Below are positions 6,397 through 14,536 of a stretch of 32,058 nt of DNA, one piece after another. The position numbers and the translations under genes are program-made. The stretch covers positions 1 to 32,058 of the forward strand of contig CACWUS010000017.1 of the NCBI GenBank assembly GCA_902764145.1, read 5' to 3'. This DNA comes from an uncultured Erysipelotrichaceae bacterium (GTDB lineage: Bacteria; Bacillota_I; Bacilli_A; RF39; UBA660). Every line of letters begins with the position of its first letter. Position 1 is the first letter of the stretch. Below the pieces are notes generated by a model that saw only the letters and a program-made list of their open reading frames with translations, searched no databases and was not told where the DNA came from.

Positions 6397-8265
6397 ATGA
6401 ATAAAAAAAATAATGAAGAATTAAAAGAGAAAAAAAATGGTATATTGATAGGAATATTAATATTATTAATTATTATTTTACTTGGTGTTATATTATATAT
6501 TGAAAAAGATAAAATAATGGATTTATTTAATCATAATGAAAATGAAGTTATTAAAGATGAAAATGGTAATGTTATTGAAATTGTTTATAACAGTTTAACT
6601 AAAGAAGATACTACTAATTATAAAAATACAGAAACTTTTTATAAACAAAATAATGAATTTTGTGTTTATGATGAAGATGATTGTACTAGTCAAGATAAAG
6701 TTGAAATAAAAGTTGAAAATAAAGACATTGACATATTAGATTATTATAAAGGTAAATATCTTTTTTACAGAGATAATAATAAGATTAAAGTATATAATGA
6801 TGAAACAAAATTATCTTACATAATAAATATTAGTTCTAAATTTTATTCATATATATTTGGTGTAGATTCTGTTACTGATGAATTTGTAGGTATTGTTTAT
6901 CATGAAAGTGAAAAAGATAATCCATCTTACTTTTCAATAACTGAAAATAAAGTATTATATAATAGAAAATATGAATATTTAGAATTTTTATCTAAAAAAT
7001 ATTTAACTGCAGGTAGAGAGAAAATTGTAGATGAAGATGAAGAATATCCTGAAACAATAACAACTGATGTATACTTATTAAGTACAACAAGTGAAAAAGT
7101 AATAATGAGTTATAAAAATGAACCTAATGAAGAAGATTACTATACTGGAATTAATTATGGAGTATTAGAAAATAAAAACGGTGAATATTTATATTTAGCA
7201 AATTATGAAGCAGATGAAATAATTAGAGAAATATATACAAGTTCATTAAAAACAATTGTTAGAACAGATGATTATATTGAAGCTTCTATTACTGATTCTG
7301 GTTTGTTATATGTCCTTAATAATAAAGTTGTGGATGTTTATGACAAAGATGGTAAAAAAATAAGAACAAGTAGAGAATATAATGATTTATTACAAGTATG
7401 TGGTGAATATATAATAGCGATTGAAAATAATAAATTAATAGTTACCACTATTGATGAAAATGTAACAGAAATAACTAATTGGAATAAGAATAAATATTAT
7501 CATTCAGGTTTATCTGGTTGGTATACTGAAAATGGTAAAAATGGAATATATATGGTAGTTGAAGAAAATGTATCAGCAGATGAAGTATATAAATATTGTT
7601 CTAAACATAATAGTTGTGATGGATTAGAATATGAAGATATTAAGGAAACAGATAGAGGATATGAATATTACTTTATTCCTAGTACTCTTGAAACTGGTAA
7701 AATACCAACTTATATAGGTGGATATGCAAAACCAATATTATATTTATATCCAAAAAAAGATACTAATGTAACAGTAACATTTAGTAAACCAGAAAATTTA
7801 ACAACTACATATCCAAAATATAATGGTTCATGGAATGTACTTGCAAAACCAAATGGTGATTTGTATGATCAAAATGGAAGATATTATTATGGATTGTATT
7901 GGGAAGAAGATTTAAACCATAGAGTTGATTTTAATGAAGGATTCTATGTAAATAGTGAAAATGCTATTAAATTTCTTGAAGAAAAATTAAATATTATTGG
8001 TTTAACAGAAAGAGAAAGTAATGAATTTATTATGTATTGGTTACCAATACTAGAAAAGAACAAACATAATTTAGTATATTTTGAACTTACTAATGAGAGA
8101 GATAATTATAGTAAATTAAATATCAATCCTCAACCAGATTCAATTCTTAGAATTGCTATGCATGTTAAAAAAGTTAATGGTTATACACATATTAAAGAAG
8201 AAAAGTTAGAAACATTTAAAAGAAGTGGATTTGCTGCTGTTGAATGGGGTGGAGTATTATATTAG
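6397..8265 (+). CDS. Large membrane-anchored surface protein with a conserved C-terminal domain
   Basis: This 622-aa protein has a Lys-rich cytoplasmic start and one membrane segment at about 17-36, leaving nearly 590 residues outside. The middle, rich in Asp, Glu, Tyr and Asn, reads like short beta-strand repeats (phrases such as KYLFYRDNNKIKVYNDETK and GLLYVLNNKVVDVYDKDGK), suggesting a propeller-like fold; this is inference. The last ~180 residues from GGYAKPILYLYPKKDTNV through FIMYWLPILEKN to SGFAAVEWGGVLY form a domain I have seen in uncharacterised proteins of gut Firmicutes, with no function known to me. GTG at 6388 is open, but ATG at 6397 has proper spacing from AGGTAGGTG and is preferred. 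It stands alone between its own promoter and a terminator. Confidence 0.8.
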   Translation: MNKKNNEELKEKKNGILIGILILLIIILLGVILYIEKDKIMDLFNHNENEVIKDENGNVIEIVYNSLTKEDTTNYKNTETFYKQNNEFCVYDEDDCTSQDKVEIKVENKDIDILDYYKGKYLFYRDNNKIKVYNDETKLSYIINISSKFYSYIFGVDSVTDEFVGIVYHESEKDNPSYFSITENKVLYNRKYEYLEFLSKKYLTAGREKIVDEDEEYPETITTDVYLLSTTSEKVIMSYKNEPNEEDYYTGINYGVLENKNGEYLYLANYEADEIIREIYTSSLKTIVRTDDYIEASITDSGLLYVLNNKVVDVYDKDGKKIRTSREYNDLLQVCGEYIIAIENNKLIVTTIDENVTEITNWNKNKYYHSGLSGWYTENGKNGIYMVVEENVSADEVYKYCSKHNSCDGLEYEDIKETDRGYEYYFIPSTLETGKIPTYIGGYAKPILYLYPKKDTNVTVTFSKPENLTTTYPKYNGSWNVLAKPNGDLYDQNGRYYYGLYWEEDLNHRVDFNEGFYVNSENAIKFLEEKLNIIGLTERESNEFIMYWLPILEKNKHNLVYFELTNERDNYSKLNINPQPDSILRIAMHVKKVNGYTHIKEEKLETFKRSGFAAVEWGGVLY

Positions 8266-8290
8266 AGTAAGATTTTCTTACTCTTTTTTT
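8265..8290 (+). terminator. Terminator after the surface-protein gene
   Basis: GAGTAAG, 5-nt loop, CTTACTC and a T-run, overlapping the last base of the stop codon. A -10 TATAAT at 8307-8312 for the next gene follows, with the T-tract in the -35 position. Confidence 0.85.
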
Positions 8291-8327
8291 TATTTTAAAA
8301 TTGTAATATAATTAATATGGTGATGAT

Positions 8328-11300
8328 ATGAAAAAGAGTTATATAATTGATGGAAATGAAGCGTGTGCTAGAGGAAGTTATTTATTTAGTGAGGTGTGCG
8401 GTATTTATCCAATTACACCAGCTAGTCCAATGGCAACACTTACTGATAAGTGGAGTAGTGCAGGCAAATTAAATTTATTTAAAGATACTGTAAAAGTGGT
8501 TGAAATGCAAAGTGAAGCAGGAGCAGCAGCATTAACTCATGGTGCTTTACAAGGTGGAAGTCTTGCAACAACATTTACTGCATCTCAAGGACTTTTATTA
8601 ATGATACCAACAATGTATAAAATGGCAGGAGAAATGTTACCAGCTGTAATACATGTAGCAGCTCGTAGCTTAGCAACTCATGCACTTTCAATATTTGGAG
8701 ATCATCAAGATATATATGCAACTCGTAGTACAGGTTTTTGTATGTTATCATCATCTAATGTAGAAGATGCTTATTATATGGCAATAGTTGCTCATTTATC
8801 TGCTATTGAAGGAAGCTTACCATTTTTACATTTCTTTGATGGTTTTAGAACAAGTCATGAACTTAATAAAGTTGAACTTTTAGATGATGAAGAAGTACTA
8901 AAATTAATTGATTATGATAAAATATATGAGTTTAAAAATAGAGCATTAAATCTTGGTAAAGAAATAACTCGTGGTACATCTGAAACTGGAGATGTATATT
9001 TTCAAAATACAGAAGTTAGAAACAAATACTATGATAGAATTCCTGATATTGTTGCTTCTAATATGGAAAAATTAAATAAAATATCAGGTAAAAACTATAA
9101 ACCATTTGAATATTATGGAGATAGTAATGCAACTCATGTAATTATCGCAATGGGTAGTGTTTGTGATACTATTAAAACAGTAGTTGATTATTTAAATAAT
9201 AATGGTAAAAAAGTTGGAGTAGTAATAGTTCATTTATATAGACCTTTTAGTAGTGAATATTTACTTAAAGTATTACCAAGTAGTGTTAGATTTGTTAGTG
9301 TTTTGGATAGAACAAAAGAGAGTGGTAGTATTGGAGAACCATTATATTTAGATGTTACTGAAGCACTTAAAAATAAAGGAATTAAAATATATGGTGGAAG
9401 ATATGGTCTTTCTTCAAAAGATGTTCCACTTAAAGATATCAATGCTGTATTTGATAATATGTTTAGTTCTAAACCAAAAAGTCATTTTACAATTGGTATT
9501 ATAGATGATGTAACTAATTTAAGTTTAGAATCTAAAGATATCAATATTGATGTAGACTATAAAGAAATAAAAGTCTATGGTTTTGGTTCTGATGGAATGG
9601 TCGGAGCTAGCAAGAACTTTATGAAATTGCTAGGAGAAAAAGACGATACTTATGTTCAAGGATACTTTGAATATGATTCAAAGAAGAGTGGAGGAGTAAC
9701 AATTTCTCATTTAAGAGTTGGTCCTTCTAAAATTAATGCTCCATATTTCTTAACAAGTCCAGATTTTGTTGTTGTATCAAAAGATATTTATTTAAGTAGA
9801 TATCATTGCTTAAAAGATATTAAAGAAAATGGAGAATTATTAATAGCTAGTAATAAAGATGATAGTGAATTAAATAAATTAATTAGTTATGAAAATAAAA
9901 AAGATATTGTTGAAAAGAATATCAAAGTATATATAGCTAATTTAGATGAGTTAAATGAAAAATATTCACTTCGTGGAAAAATCAATAATATTATGTGTTT
10001 ATATATGTTAAAGATAAGTGGATATGATAGAAAAGAAGTAGAAGAATTTAAAAAGTTAGTTGAAAAGACTTATTCTTCAAAAGGTGAAATAGTTGTTGAA
10101 AATAATATAAAAGCTATTGATGAAGCGCCATTCTTCTTAGAAGAAATAGATAACAGAATATTTACGTTAATTGAAAGTAAAGAGAGTGATTCTAACTTTA
10201 CAAATGAAATATTAAAATTAAGAGGTAATTTATTAAAAGTATCTGACTTTGAAAAATATAAAGATGGTACATTTGAAGGTGGTTCTGCTGCAAGTGATAA
10301 GAGAAAAGTAGCAGAGAGTGTTCCTAAATGGATACCAAGTAATTGTATTGAGTGTAATCAATGTTCATTTGTTTGTCCTCATGCTTGTATTAGACCATTT
10401 TCACTAACACAAAACGAATTGATTGATGCTAGAATTGATGAATCTGAAACAATTGATAGTGTTGGTGAAAAAGATAAAAAATTCTATATAAGCATTAGTG
10501 AAGCAAATTGTACTGGTTGTGGCTTATGTATAAGTGCATGTCCTGGAAAAAATGGAGAAAAAGCATTAGAAGAGGGCACTTATAATGAAAGACGTGATAA
10601 AGTTAGTGATTATTTATTTAATAATCATGAAAATAATACGCCATTTAATAAATTTACAGTTAAAGGAATTGGTTTTGAAAAACCTTATTTTGAATTTTCA
10701 GGAGCATGTGCTGGTTGTGGAGAGGCTGCTTATATTAAATTAATTACTGAATTATATGGACGTAACATGGTAATTGCTAACGCAACAGGATGTTCTTCAA
10801 TATATGGTGGGTCTTTACCACTAACACCATATAAAATTCCATGGATGAATTCATTATTTGAAGATAATGCTGAATTTGGATATGGAATTCATATGTCATA
10901 TAAGAAGACTCGTGAAAGAATTAAAAAATTAATGTATAAGTATAAAGATGAAGTTAGTCCAGAAGTAAAAGCTACTTTTAAAGAATGGATTGACAATATG
11001 GAAGATGATGATTTAACTTATGCTATTAAGGATAAATTAAGTAATAGTTTGATTCCAGAAGAATTAAAGAAATTAATAGATTATATTCCTAGTAGAAATG
11101 TATGGATATTAGGTGGCGATGGTTGGGCTTATGATATTGGATATGGAGGACTTGATCATGTTCTTCATAGTAATGAAAATATCAATGTAATGGTTCTTGA
11201 TACAGAAGTTTATTCAAATACAGGTGGTCAAAAATCAAAATCTACAAGAACTGGTAGTGTAGCAGAATTTGCATCAAGCGGTAAACTTGAAAATAAAAAA

Positions 11301-11735
11301 GATTTATTTAGAATAGCTATGTCTATACCAAATGTATATGTTGCTTCAATATCTATGGGAGCTAATCCTATGCAAGCAATAAAAGCTATTAAAGAAGCAA
11401 AAGAACATAATGGCCCTTCATTAATAATCGCATATAGTCCATGTATAGAGCAAGGCATAATAGGTGGTATGAAAGGACAACTAGAAGAACAAAAATTATT
11501 AGTTCGTGTGGGATATAATCTACTTATGAGATATAATCCAGAAGAAGACATATTAACAGTTGATTCTAAAGAACCAGAATTTAGTGAATATGATAGTGTA
11601 TTTAGAAGTGAACTTAGATATAAAAACTTAGAAGTAAAAAACGAAGAAGAATATGAAAGATTATATGAAGAAAATATGAATCAAGCAAAAATGAGATATA
11701 ATTATTTTAAGGATTTAGAAAATAGGCAAGAATAA
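8328..11735 (+). CDS. nifJ: Pyruvate:ferredoxin (flavodoxin) oxidoreductase, single-chain
   Basis: This 1135-aa fused enzyme oxidatively decarboxylates pyruvate to acetyl-CoA and CO2, passing electrons to ferredoxin or flavodoxin. The N-terminal domain has the family motif YPITPASPMA near residues 28-37. A two-cluster ferredoxin insert follows with CIECNQC...C (C673, C676, C679, C683) and CTGCGLC...C (C728, C731, C734, C738). The thiamine-diphosphate domain has CAGCGE (C794, C797), the cofactor motif GGDGWAYD at 929-936, and YSNTGGQKSKST. All parts are in order and the length is close to the usual 1150-1200 aa. ATG follows GGTGAT. It has its own terminator and is the main metabolic sign of an anaerobe here. 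Confidence 0.97.
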   Translation: MKKSYIIDGNEACARGSYLFSEVCGIYPITPASPMATLTDKWSSAGKLNLFKDTVKVVEMQSEAGAAALTHGALQGGSLATTFTASQGLLLMIPTMYKMAGEMLPAVIHVAARSLATHALSIFGDHQDIYATRSTGFCMLSSSNVEDAYYMAIVAHLSAIEGSLPFLHFFDGFRTSHELNKVELLDDEEVLKLIDYDKIYEFKNRALNLGKEITRGTSETGDVYFQNTEVRNKYYDRIPDIVASNMEKLNKISGKNYKPFEYYGDSNATHVIIAMGSVCDTIKTVVDYLNNNGKKVGVVIVHLYRPFSSEYLLKVLPSSVRFVSVLDRTKESGSIGEPLYLDVTEALKNKGIKIYGGRYGLSSKDVPLKDINAVFDNMFSSKPKSHFTIGIIDDVTNLSLESKDINIDVDYKEIKVYGFGSDGMVGASKNFMKLLGEKDDTYVQGYFEYDSKKSGGVTISHLRVGPSKINAPYFLTSPDFVVVSKDIYLSRYHCLKDIKENGELLIASNKDDSELNKLISYENKKDIVEKNIKVYIANLDELNEKYSLRGKINNIMCLYMLKISGYDRKEVEEFKKLVEKTYSSKGEIVVENNIKAIDEAPFFLEEIDNRIFTLIESKESDSNFTNEILKLRGNLLKVSDFEKYKDGTFEGGSAASDKRKVAESVPKWIPSNCIECNQCSFVCPHACIRPFSLTQNELIDARIDESETIDSVGEKDKKFYISISEANCTGCGLCISACPGKNGEKALEEGTYNERRDKVSDYLFNNHENNTPFNKFTVKGIGFEKPYFEFSGACAGCGEAAYIKLITELYGRNMVIANATGCSSIYGGSLPLTPYKIPWMNSLFEDNAEFGYGIHMSYKKTRERIKKLMYKYKDEVSPEVKATFKEWIDNMEDDDLTYAIKDKLSNSLIPEELKKLIDYIPSRNVWILGGDGWAYDIGYGGLDHVLHSNENINVMVLDTEVYSNTGGQKSKSTRTGSVAEFASSGKLENKKDLFRIAMSIPNVYVASISMGANPMQAIKAIKEAKEHNGPSLIIAYSPCIEQGIIGGMKGQLEEQKLLVRVGYNLLMRYNPEEDILTVDSKEPEFSEYDSVFRSELRYKNLEVKNEEEYERLYEENMNQAKMRYNYFKDLENRQE

Positions 11736-11752
11736 AAATTCTTGCTTTTTTT
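11726..11752 (+). terminator. Terminator after PFOR
   Basis: GCAAGAAT, 4-nt loop, ATTCTTGC, seven T. The stem includes the stop codon of the PFOR gene. Confidence 0.85.
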
Positions 11753-11770
11753 ATGTTATTGAATTATAAT
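11742..11770 (+). promoter_or_regulatory. Promoter of the transglutaminase-like gene
   Basis: TTGCTT (11742-11747), 17 bases, TATAAT (11765-11770). The -35 lies in the right arm of the PFOR terminator, so the two signals share sequence. Confidence 0.45.
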
Positions 11771-11795
11771 ATAGCCTACAAAAAAGGGGAATATG

Positions 11796-12959
11796 ATGAA
11801 AGACTATATTAATAAAATTGAACAAAGTTTAACTGGTTCTGTTGTATTAGATGAAATAGGTATAATTATAAGTGCATTTGGTAATCACATAAGCATAGTT
11901 TTATTTAAAAATAACTTTGAAGATTTATATAATGTTATTAAATATCTTATTAATAAAAATTATATCATTTCTAGTATTGAATATAGTTATGACTATAAAG
12001 ATGATAAAAGTTTATTAGAACTAGATTATACATTTTTACATAAATCTATGAATGCTATTAAAAGAAATAATAGTCAAGCAACAACTGAAATCTACTATGA
12101 TGATTTTTGTAAATGTGATTATGAAGAATTTGTTTCAATGATAGAATGTATTAAATGGTATAGGAATATAATAAATGAGTATATGCTATCACCTATAGAG
12201 AAATTAACATATGCATATGATATATGTAAAACTATACATTATAGGCAAAGTGGTGAAAAGCCTGAAGATATATCCAATGATAATAAAATACATTTATATG
12301 TTAAAACAGGAAATATTGTATGTCTTGGATATAATAGACTTTTAAAAAATATATTAAGTGGTATTGATGGTATAAGGTTTTCAGATTTTTCAGTTGATTG
12401 TTATGATTACAATAATGAATTTGTATCACGTCATAGTAGAGGAATAGTAAGAATAGATGATGATAAATATGGTATTCATGGTATATATGTTTTAGATGTT
12501 ACATGGGATAGTGTCCATGAAGATTATGAAGAAGCATGCGGAGAAGAATATGATTGCTTTAGTTCATATAGATTTTTTCTAGTACCAATTTATAGATATG
12601 GTAAATATTTTAGAAGAAACACTTACCCAAGAATATTTACTAGTAAAAATAATTATGGAAAAGAAAAATTTTTAACTAAGAAAAAACTTGATTCTTTGTC
12701 AAAAAGTCAAAAATTAAAGAAGAAAATGATTAATAAAGATCATATTGACAGTGATATATTACCGTTATTGGATGAAAATATGAGTATGCATGAATTATAT
12801 CAATGTTTAAACTGTGATAGGCCTGATATTCATACATTATTAGATATAATATATACAGTTCGATTTTTTATGGGATATGATTTTGAAAATATAGAAGGTA
12901 ATCTTGTATTTGGAATTGATAAAGAAGAAAAAGATGCTGCTTTTATATTAAAAAATTAA
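11796..12959 (+). CDS. Transglutaminase-like (papain-like fold) protein, cytoplasmic
   Basis: This 387-aa protein carries what looks like a transglutaminase-core triad. C176 is in GNIVCLGYNRLLKNIL, H213 in SRHSRGIVRI, and D234 in YVLDVTWD; the spacing and the DVTWD ending match the family. Such domains act as peptidases, amidases or cross-linking enzymes. The N-terminal 130 residues and the C-terminal 130 residues are not recognised. No signal peptide or membrane helix is visible, so the substrate is probably intracellular. Two ATGs are adjacent (11793, 11796); the second is better placed after AAAAGGGGA. The gene stands alone, with no telling neighbour. Confidence 0.6.
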   Translation: MKDYINKIEQSLTGSVVLDEIGIIISAFGNHISIVLFKNNFEDLYNVIKYLINKNYIISSIEYSYDYKDDKSLLELDYTFLHKSMNAIKRNNSQATTEIYYDDFCKCDYEEFVSMIECIKWYRNIINEYMLSPIEKLTYAYDICKTIHYRQSGEKPEDISNDNKIHLYVKTGNIVCLGYNRLLKNILSGIDGIRFSDFSVDCYDYNNEFVSRHSRGIVRIDDDKYGIHGIYVLDVTWDSVHEDYEEACGEEYDCFSSYRFFLVPIYRYGKYFRRNTYPRIFTSKNNYGKEKFLTKKKLDSLSKSQKLKKKMINKDHIDSDILPLLDENMSMHELYQCLNCDRPDIHTLLDIIYTVRFFMGYDFENIEGNLVFGIDKEEKDAAFILKN

Positions 12960-12981
12960 TGAAGAAGTAAAATAAAGATAG

Positions 12982-12990
12982 TGTTATAAT
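12982..12990 (+). promoter_or_regulatory. Extended -10 promoter of the radical SAM gene
   Basis: TGTTATAAT with no clear -35. The predicted start near 12997 coincides with the GGTGAA ribosome site, giving a leader of about 11 bases. Confidence 0.55.
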
Positions 12991-13007
12991 AAATTTGGTG
13001 AATATAT

Positions 13008-13943
13008 ATGTTTAAATATAGTGATTCAAATAAGAGATATTACACTCTTGATTATTTTTATAAACATAAATTTAATTCTAAAGTATTTAAAGTTAGTTTA
13101 AATGCTGGTTTTACATGCCCAAATAAAGATGGTACTGTTGGAGTGGGTGGATGTATATATTGTTCTAAGAGTGGTAGTGGGGAGTATGGTGGAGATAAAA
13201 CTAAAGATTTAGTAACTCAATTTAATGAAGTCAAAAATATGATGTTAAAAAAGTGGCCTAATGCAAAGTATATTGGTTATTTTCAAGCTAATACTAATAC
13301 TTATGCACCACTTAATATTTTAAAGGAAAAATATGAAACTATTTTAAATCTAGATAATGTAGTTGGATTAAATATTGCTACAAGAAGTGATTCAATTAGC
13401 AATGAAGTCCTAGATTATCTAAGTGAACTTAATAAAAAAACATATCTTACTATCGAACTTGGTCTTCAAACTATACATGAAAAAACATCTATATTAATTA
13501 ATAGATGTCATACTTTAGAAAATTTTGAGGAAATGGTAAATAAATTAAGACAAAGAAAAATTGATGTAATAGTTCATATAATAAATGGGCTTCCATATGA
13601 AACACATGATATGATGATTGAAACTATTAAATATTTAAGTAAACTTGATATACAGGGAATTAAAATTCATGCTTTATCAATTTTAAAAGGAACTAAACTA
13701 GAAGAATTATATAATAGTAATCATTTTAAAGTAATGAGTAGAAGTGAGTATATAAATACTGTATGTGATCAACTAGAATACTTAAGAGAAGATATAGTTG
13801 TTCATAGAATAACAGGAGATCCAATGGTAAGCGAATTAGTTGAACCAGAATGGTTAATTAAAAAAACAACAATATTAAATGATATAGATAAGGAAATGAA
13901 AAGAAGAAATTCATATCAAGGGATAAAAAACAACCTAAATTAA
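13008..13943 (+). CDS. TIGR01212-type radical SAM protein (YhcC-like)
   Basis: The 311-aa protein matches the TIGR01212/YhcC radical SAM family in length and layout. The iron-sulfur motif is the family's own long form, CPNKDGTVGVGGCIYC (C37, C49, C52), not CxxxCxxC. It is followed by YIGYFQANTNTYAP, IATRSDSISNEVLDYL, ELGLQTIHEKT and HIINGLPYET, which build the SAM and substrate barrel. It should use a 4Fe-4S cluster and S-adenosylmethionine for radical chemistry; to my knowledge the physiological substrate is unknown. The gene ends in a perfect palindromic terminator shared with the convergent 109-aa gene. Confidence 0.9.
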   Translation: MFKYSDSNKRYYTLDYFYKHKFNSKVFKVSLNAGFTCPNKDGTVGVGGCIYCSKSGSGEYGGDKTKDLVTQFNEVKNMMLKKWPNAKYIGYFQANTNTYAPLNILKEKYETILNLDNVVGLNIATRSDSISNEVLDYLSELNKKTYLTIELGLQTIHEKTSILINRCHTLENFEEMVNKLRQRKIDVIVHIINGLPYETHDMMIETIKYLSKLDIQGIKIHALSILKGTKLEELYNSNHFKVMSRSEYINTVCDQLEYLREDIVVHRITGDPMVSELVEPEWLIKKTTILNDIDKEMKRRNSYQGIKNNLN

Positions 13944-13957
13944 TTTAGGTTGTTTTT
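13926..13957. terminator. Bidirectional terminator inside the overlap of convergent gene ends
   Basis: A perfect 32-base palindrome with A-run and T-run flanks. It contains the stop codon of the radical SAM gene and the last codons of the minus-strand 109-aa gene, whose coding ends overlap by 9 bases. Confidence 0.8.
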
Positions 13958-14264
13958 CTAATTCTACAATAGGTTCACCAATTACACTAATTAATAATGA
14001 ATTGCCAAACATATCTTTTTGCTTATTTAACCAAGTTTCAAAATTCATGCTTTTGTCATATCTTACACCACGTAGTTCAGGATGGATATTTAATATATGT
14101 CTAGATGCAGTATTTTTTAATTCAAAAATACCAATTGTATTAATTAGTGGATCTTCAAACATGAACCAAAATAATTCGAAAACTTCATTAAAATCTTTTG
14201 TACAATTAATACCAGTTATTACTGATAAAACAGATTCCAAACTGAATTCTTCTTGTAATTGCAT
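13935..14264 (-). CDS. 109-aa protein of unknown function with a structured leader
   Basis: I do not recognise this protein. It is soluble-looking and mixed alpha/beta, with phrases such as INCTKDFNEVFELFWFMF, RHILNIHPELRGV and SLLISVIGEP, and no signal or membrane segment. It is chosen over the overlapping plus-strand frame because it has the best ribosome site in the window (AAAGGAGG, 14271-14278) and a consensus promoter at 14421-14449. About 150 bases of hairpin-rich leader lie between promoter and start, so regulation through RNA structure is likely. Its C terminus runs into the shared terminator. Confidence 0.7.
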   Translation of the reverse strand: MQLQEEFSLESVLSVITGINCTKDFNEVFELFWFMFEDPLINTIGIFELKNTASRHILNIHPELRGVRYDKSMNFETWLNKQKDMFGNSLLISVIGEPIVELEKQPKLI

Positions 14265-14420
14265 AATATTCCTCCTTTACAATATATGTTAAGTGTTACC
14301 ACTTTATTAATAAAAATAGGACTGTCACCCCCTGATGAACAGTCCGGAAAAAAGAATAAAAAGGGGTTGGCTAGTGTGATACTAGCACCAATTCGCCTAA
14401 AAGTGAATTGGTAAGTCTAT
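14265..14420 (-). ncRNA. Structured 5' leader RNA, candidate cis-regulator
   Basis: Read on the minus strand, the leader has four hairpins. ACCAATTC/GAATTGGT (14387-14412) and GCTAGT/ACTAGC (14370-14386) come first. GGACTG/CAGTCC (14319-14345) has a 15-nt loop rich in G. AAGTG-GTAA-CACTT (14291-14304) lies just before the ribosome site. The loop GGGG (14328-14332) is complementary to CCCC (14363-14366) between hairpins two and three, so a pseudoknot is possible. The pyrimidine tract TTCTTTTTTCC (14346-14356) could also pair with the ribosome site. I could not match it to a known riboswitch, T-box or ribosomal-protein leader. It fills the gap between the 109-aa gene and recG. Confidence 0.5.
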
Positions 14421-14449
14421 ATACTAATGTAAAAGGGGTATTTTGTCAA
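14421..14449 (-). promoter_or_regulatory. Consensus promoter for the structured leader
   Basis: TTGACA (14444-14449), exactly 17 bases, TAGTAT (14421-14426). This is the only perfect -35 noticed in the window. The transcript should start near 14414, at the base of the first hairpin. Confidence 0.75.
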
Positions 14450-14481
14450 GCATTTTTTTAAAAAAAATTTTAATTTTTTTC

Positions 14482-14510
14482 TTTTAAAAATATTCATATT
14501 GTGATATAAT
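14482..14510 (+). promoter_or_regulatory. recG promoter
   Basis: TTTTAA (14482-14487), 17 bases, extended -10 TGATATAAT (TATAAT 14505-14510). It is divergent from the leader promoter 33 bases away. Confidence 0.65.
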
Positions 14511-14536
14511 ATGATAAATTTGTTGGAGGTGGACAT

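Noticed and set aside
14002..14292. Plus-strand 96-aa open frame
   Set aside because: It overlaps the minus-strand 109-aa gene, which has AAAGGAGG and a consensus promoter. The plus frame has no ribosome site and runs into the hairpin-rich leader.
14291..14304. T-box-like GTGGTAAC on the minus strand
   Set aside because: Stem I, specifier-loop motifs and a terminator are missing, and the downstream gene is not an amino-acid or tRNA-synthetase gene.
14281..14345. Hammerhead-like core (CTGATGA ... GGAAA) on the plus strand
   Set aside because: The bases needed for stem II do not pair and are used in a better GGACTG/CAGTCC hairpin; no proper cleavage site was found.
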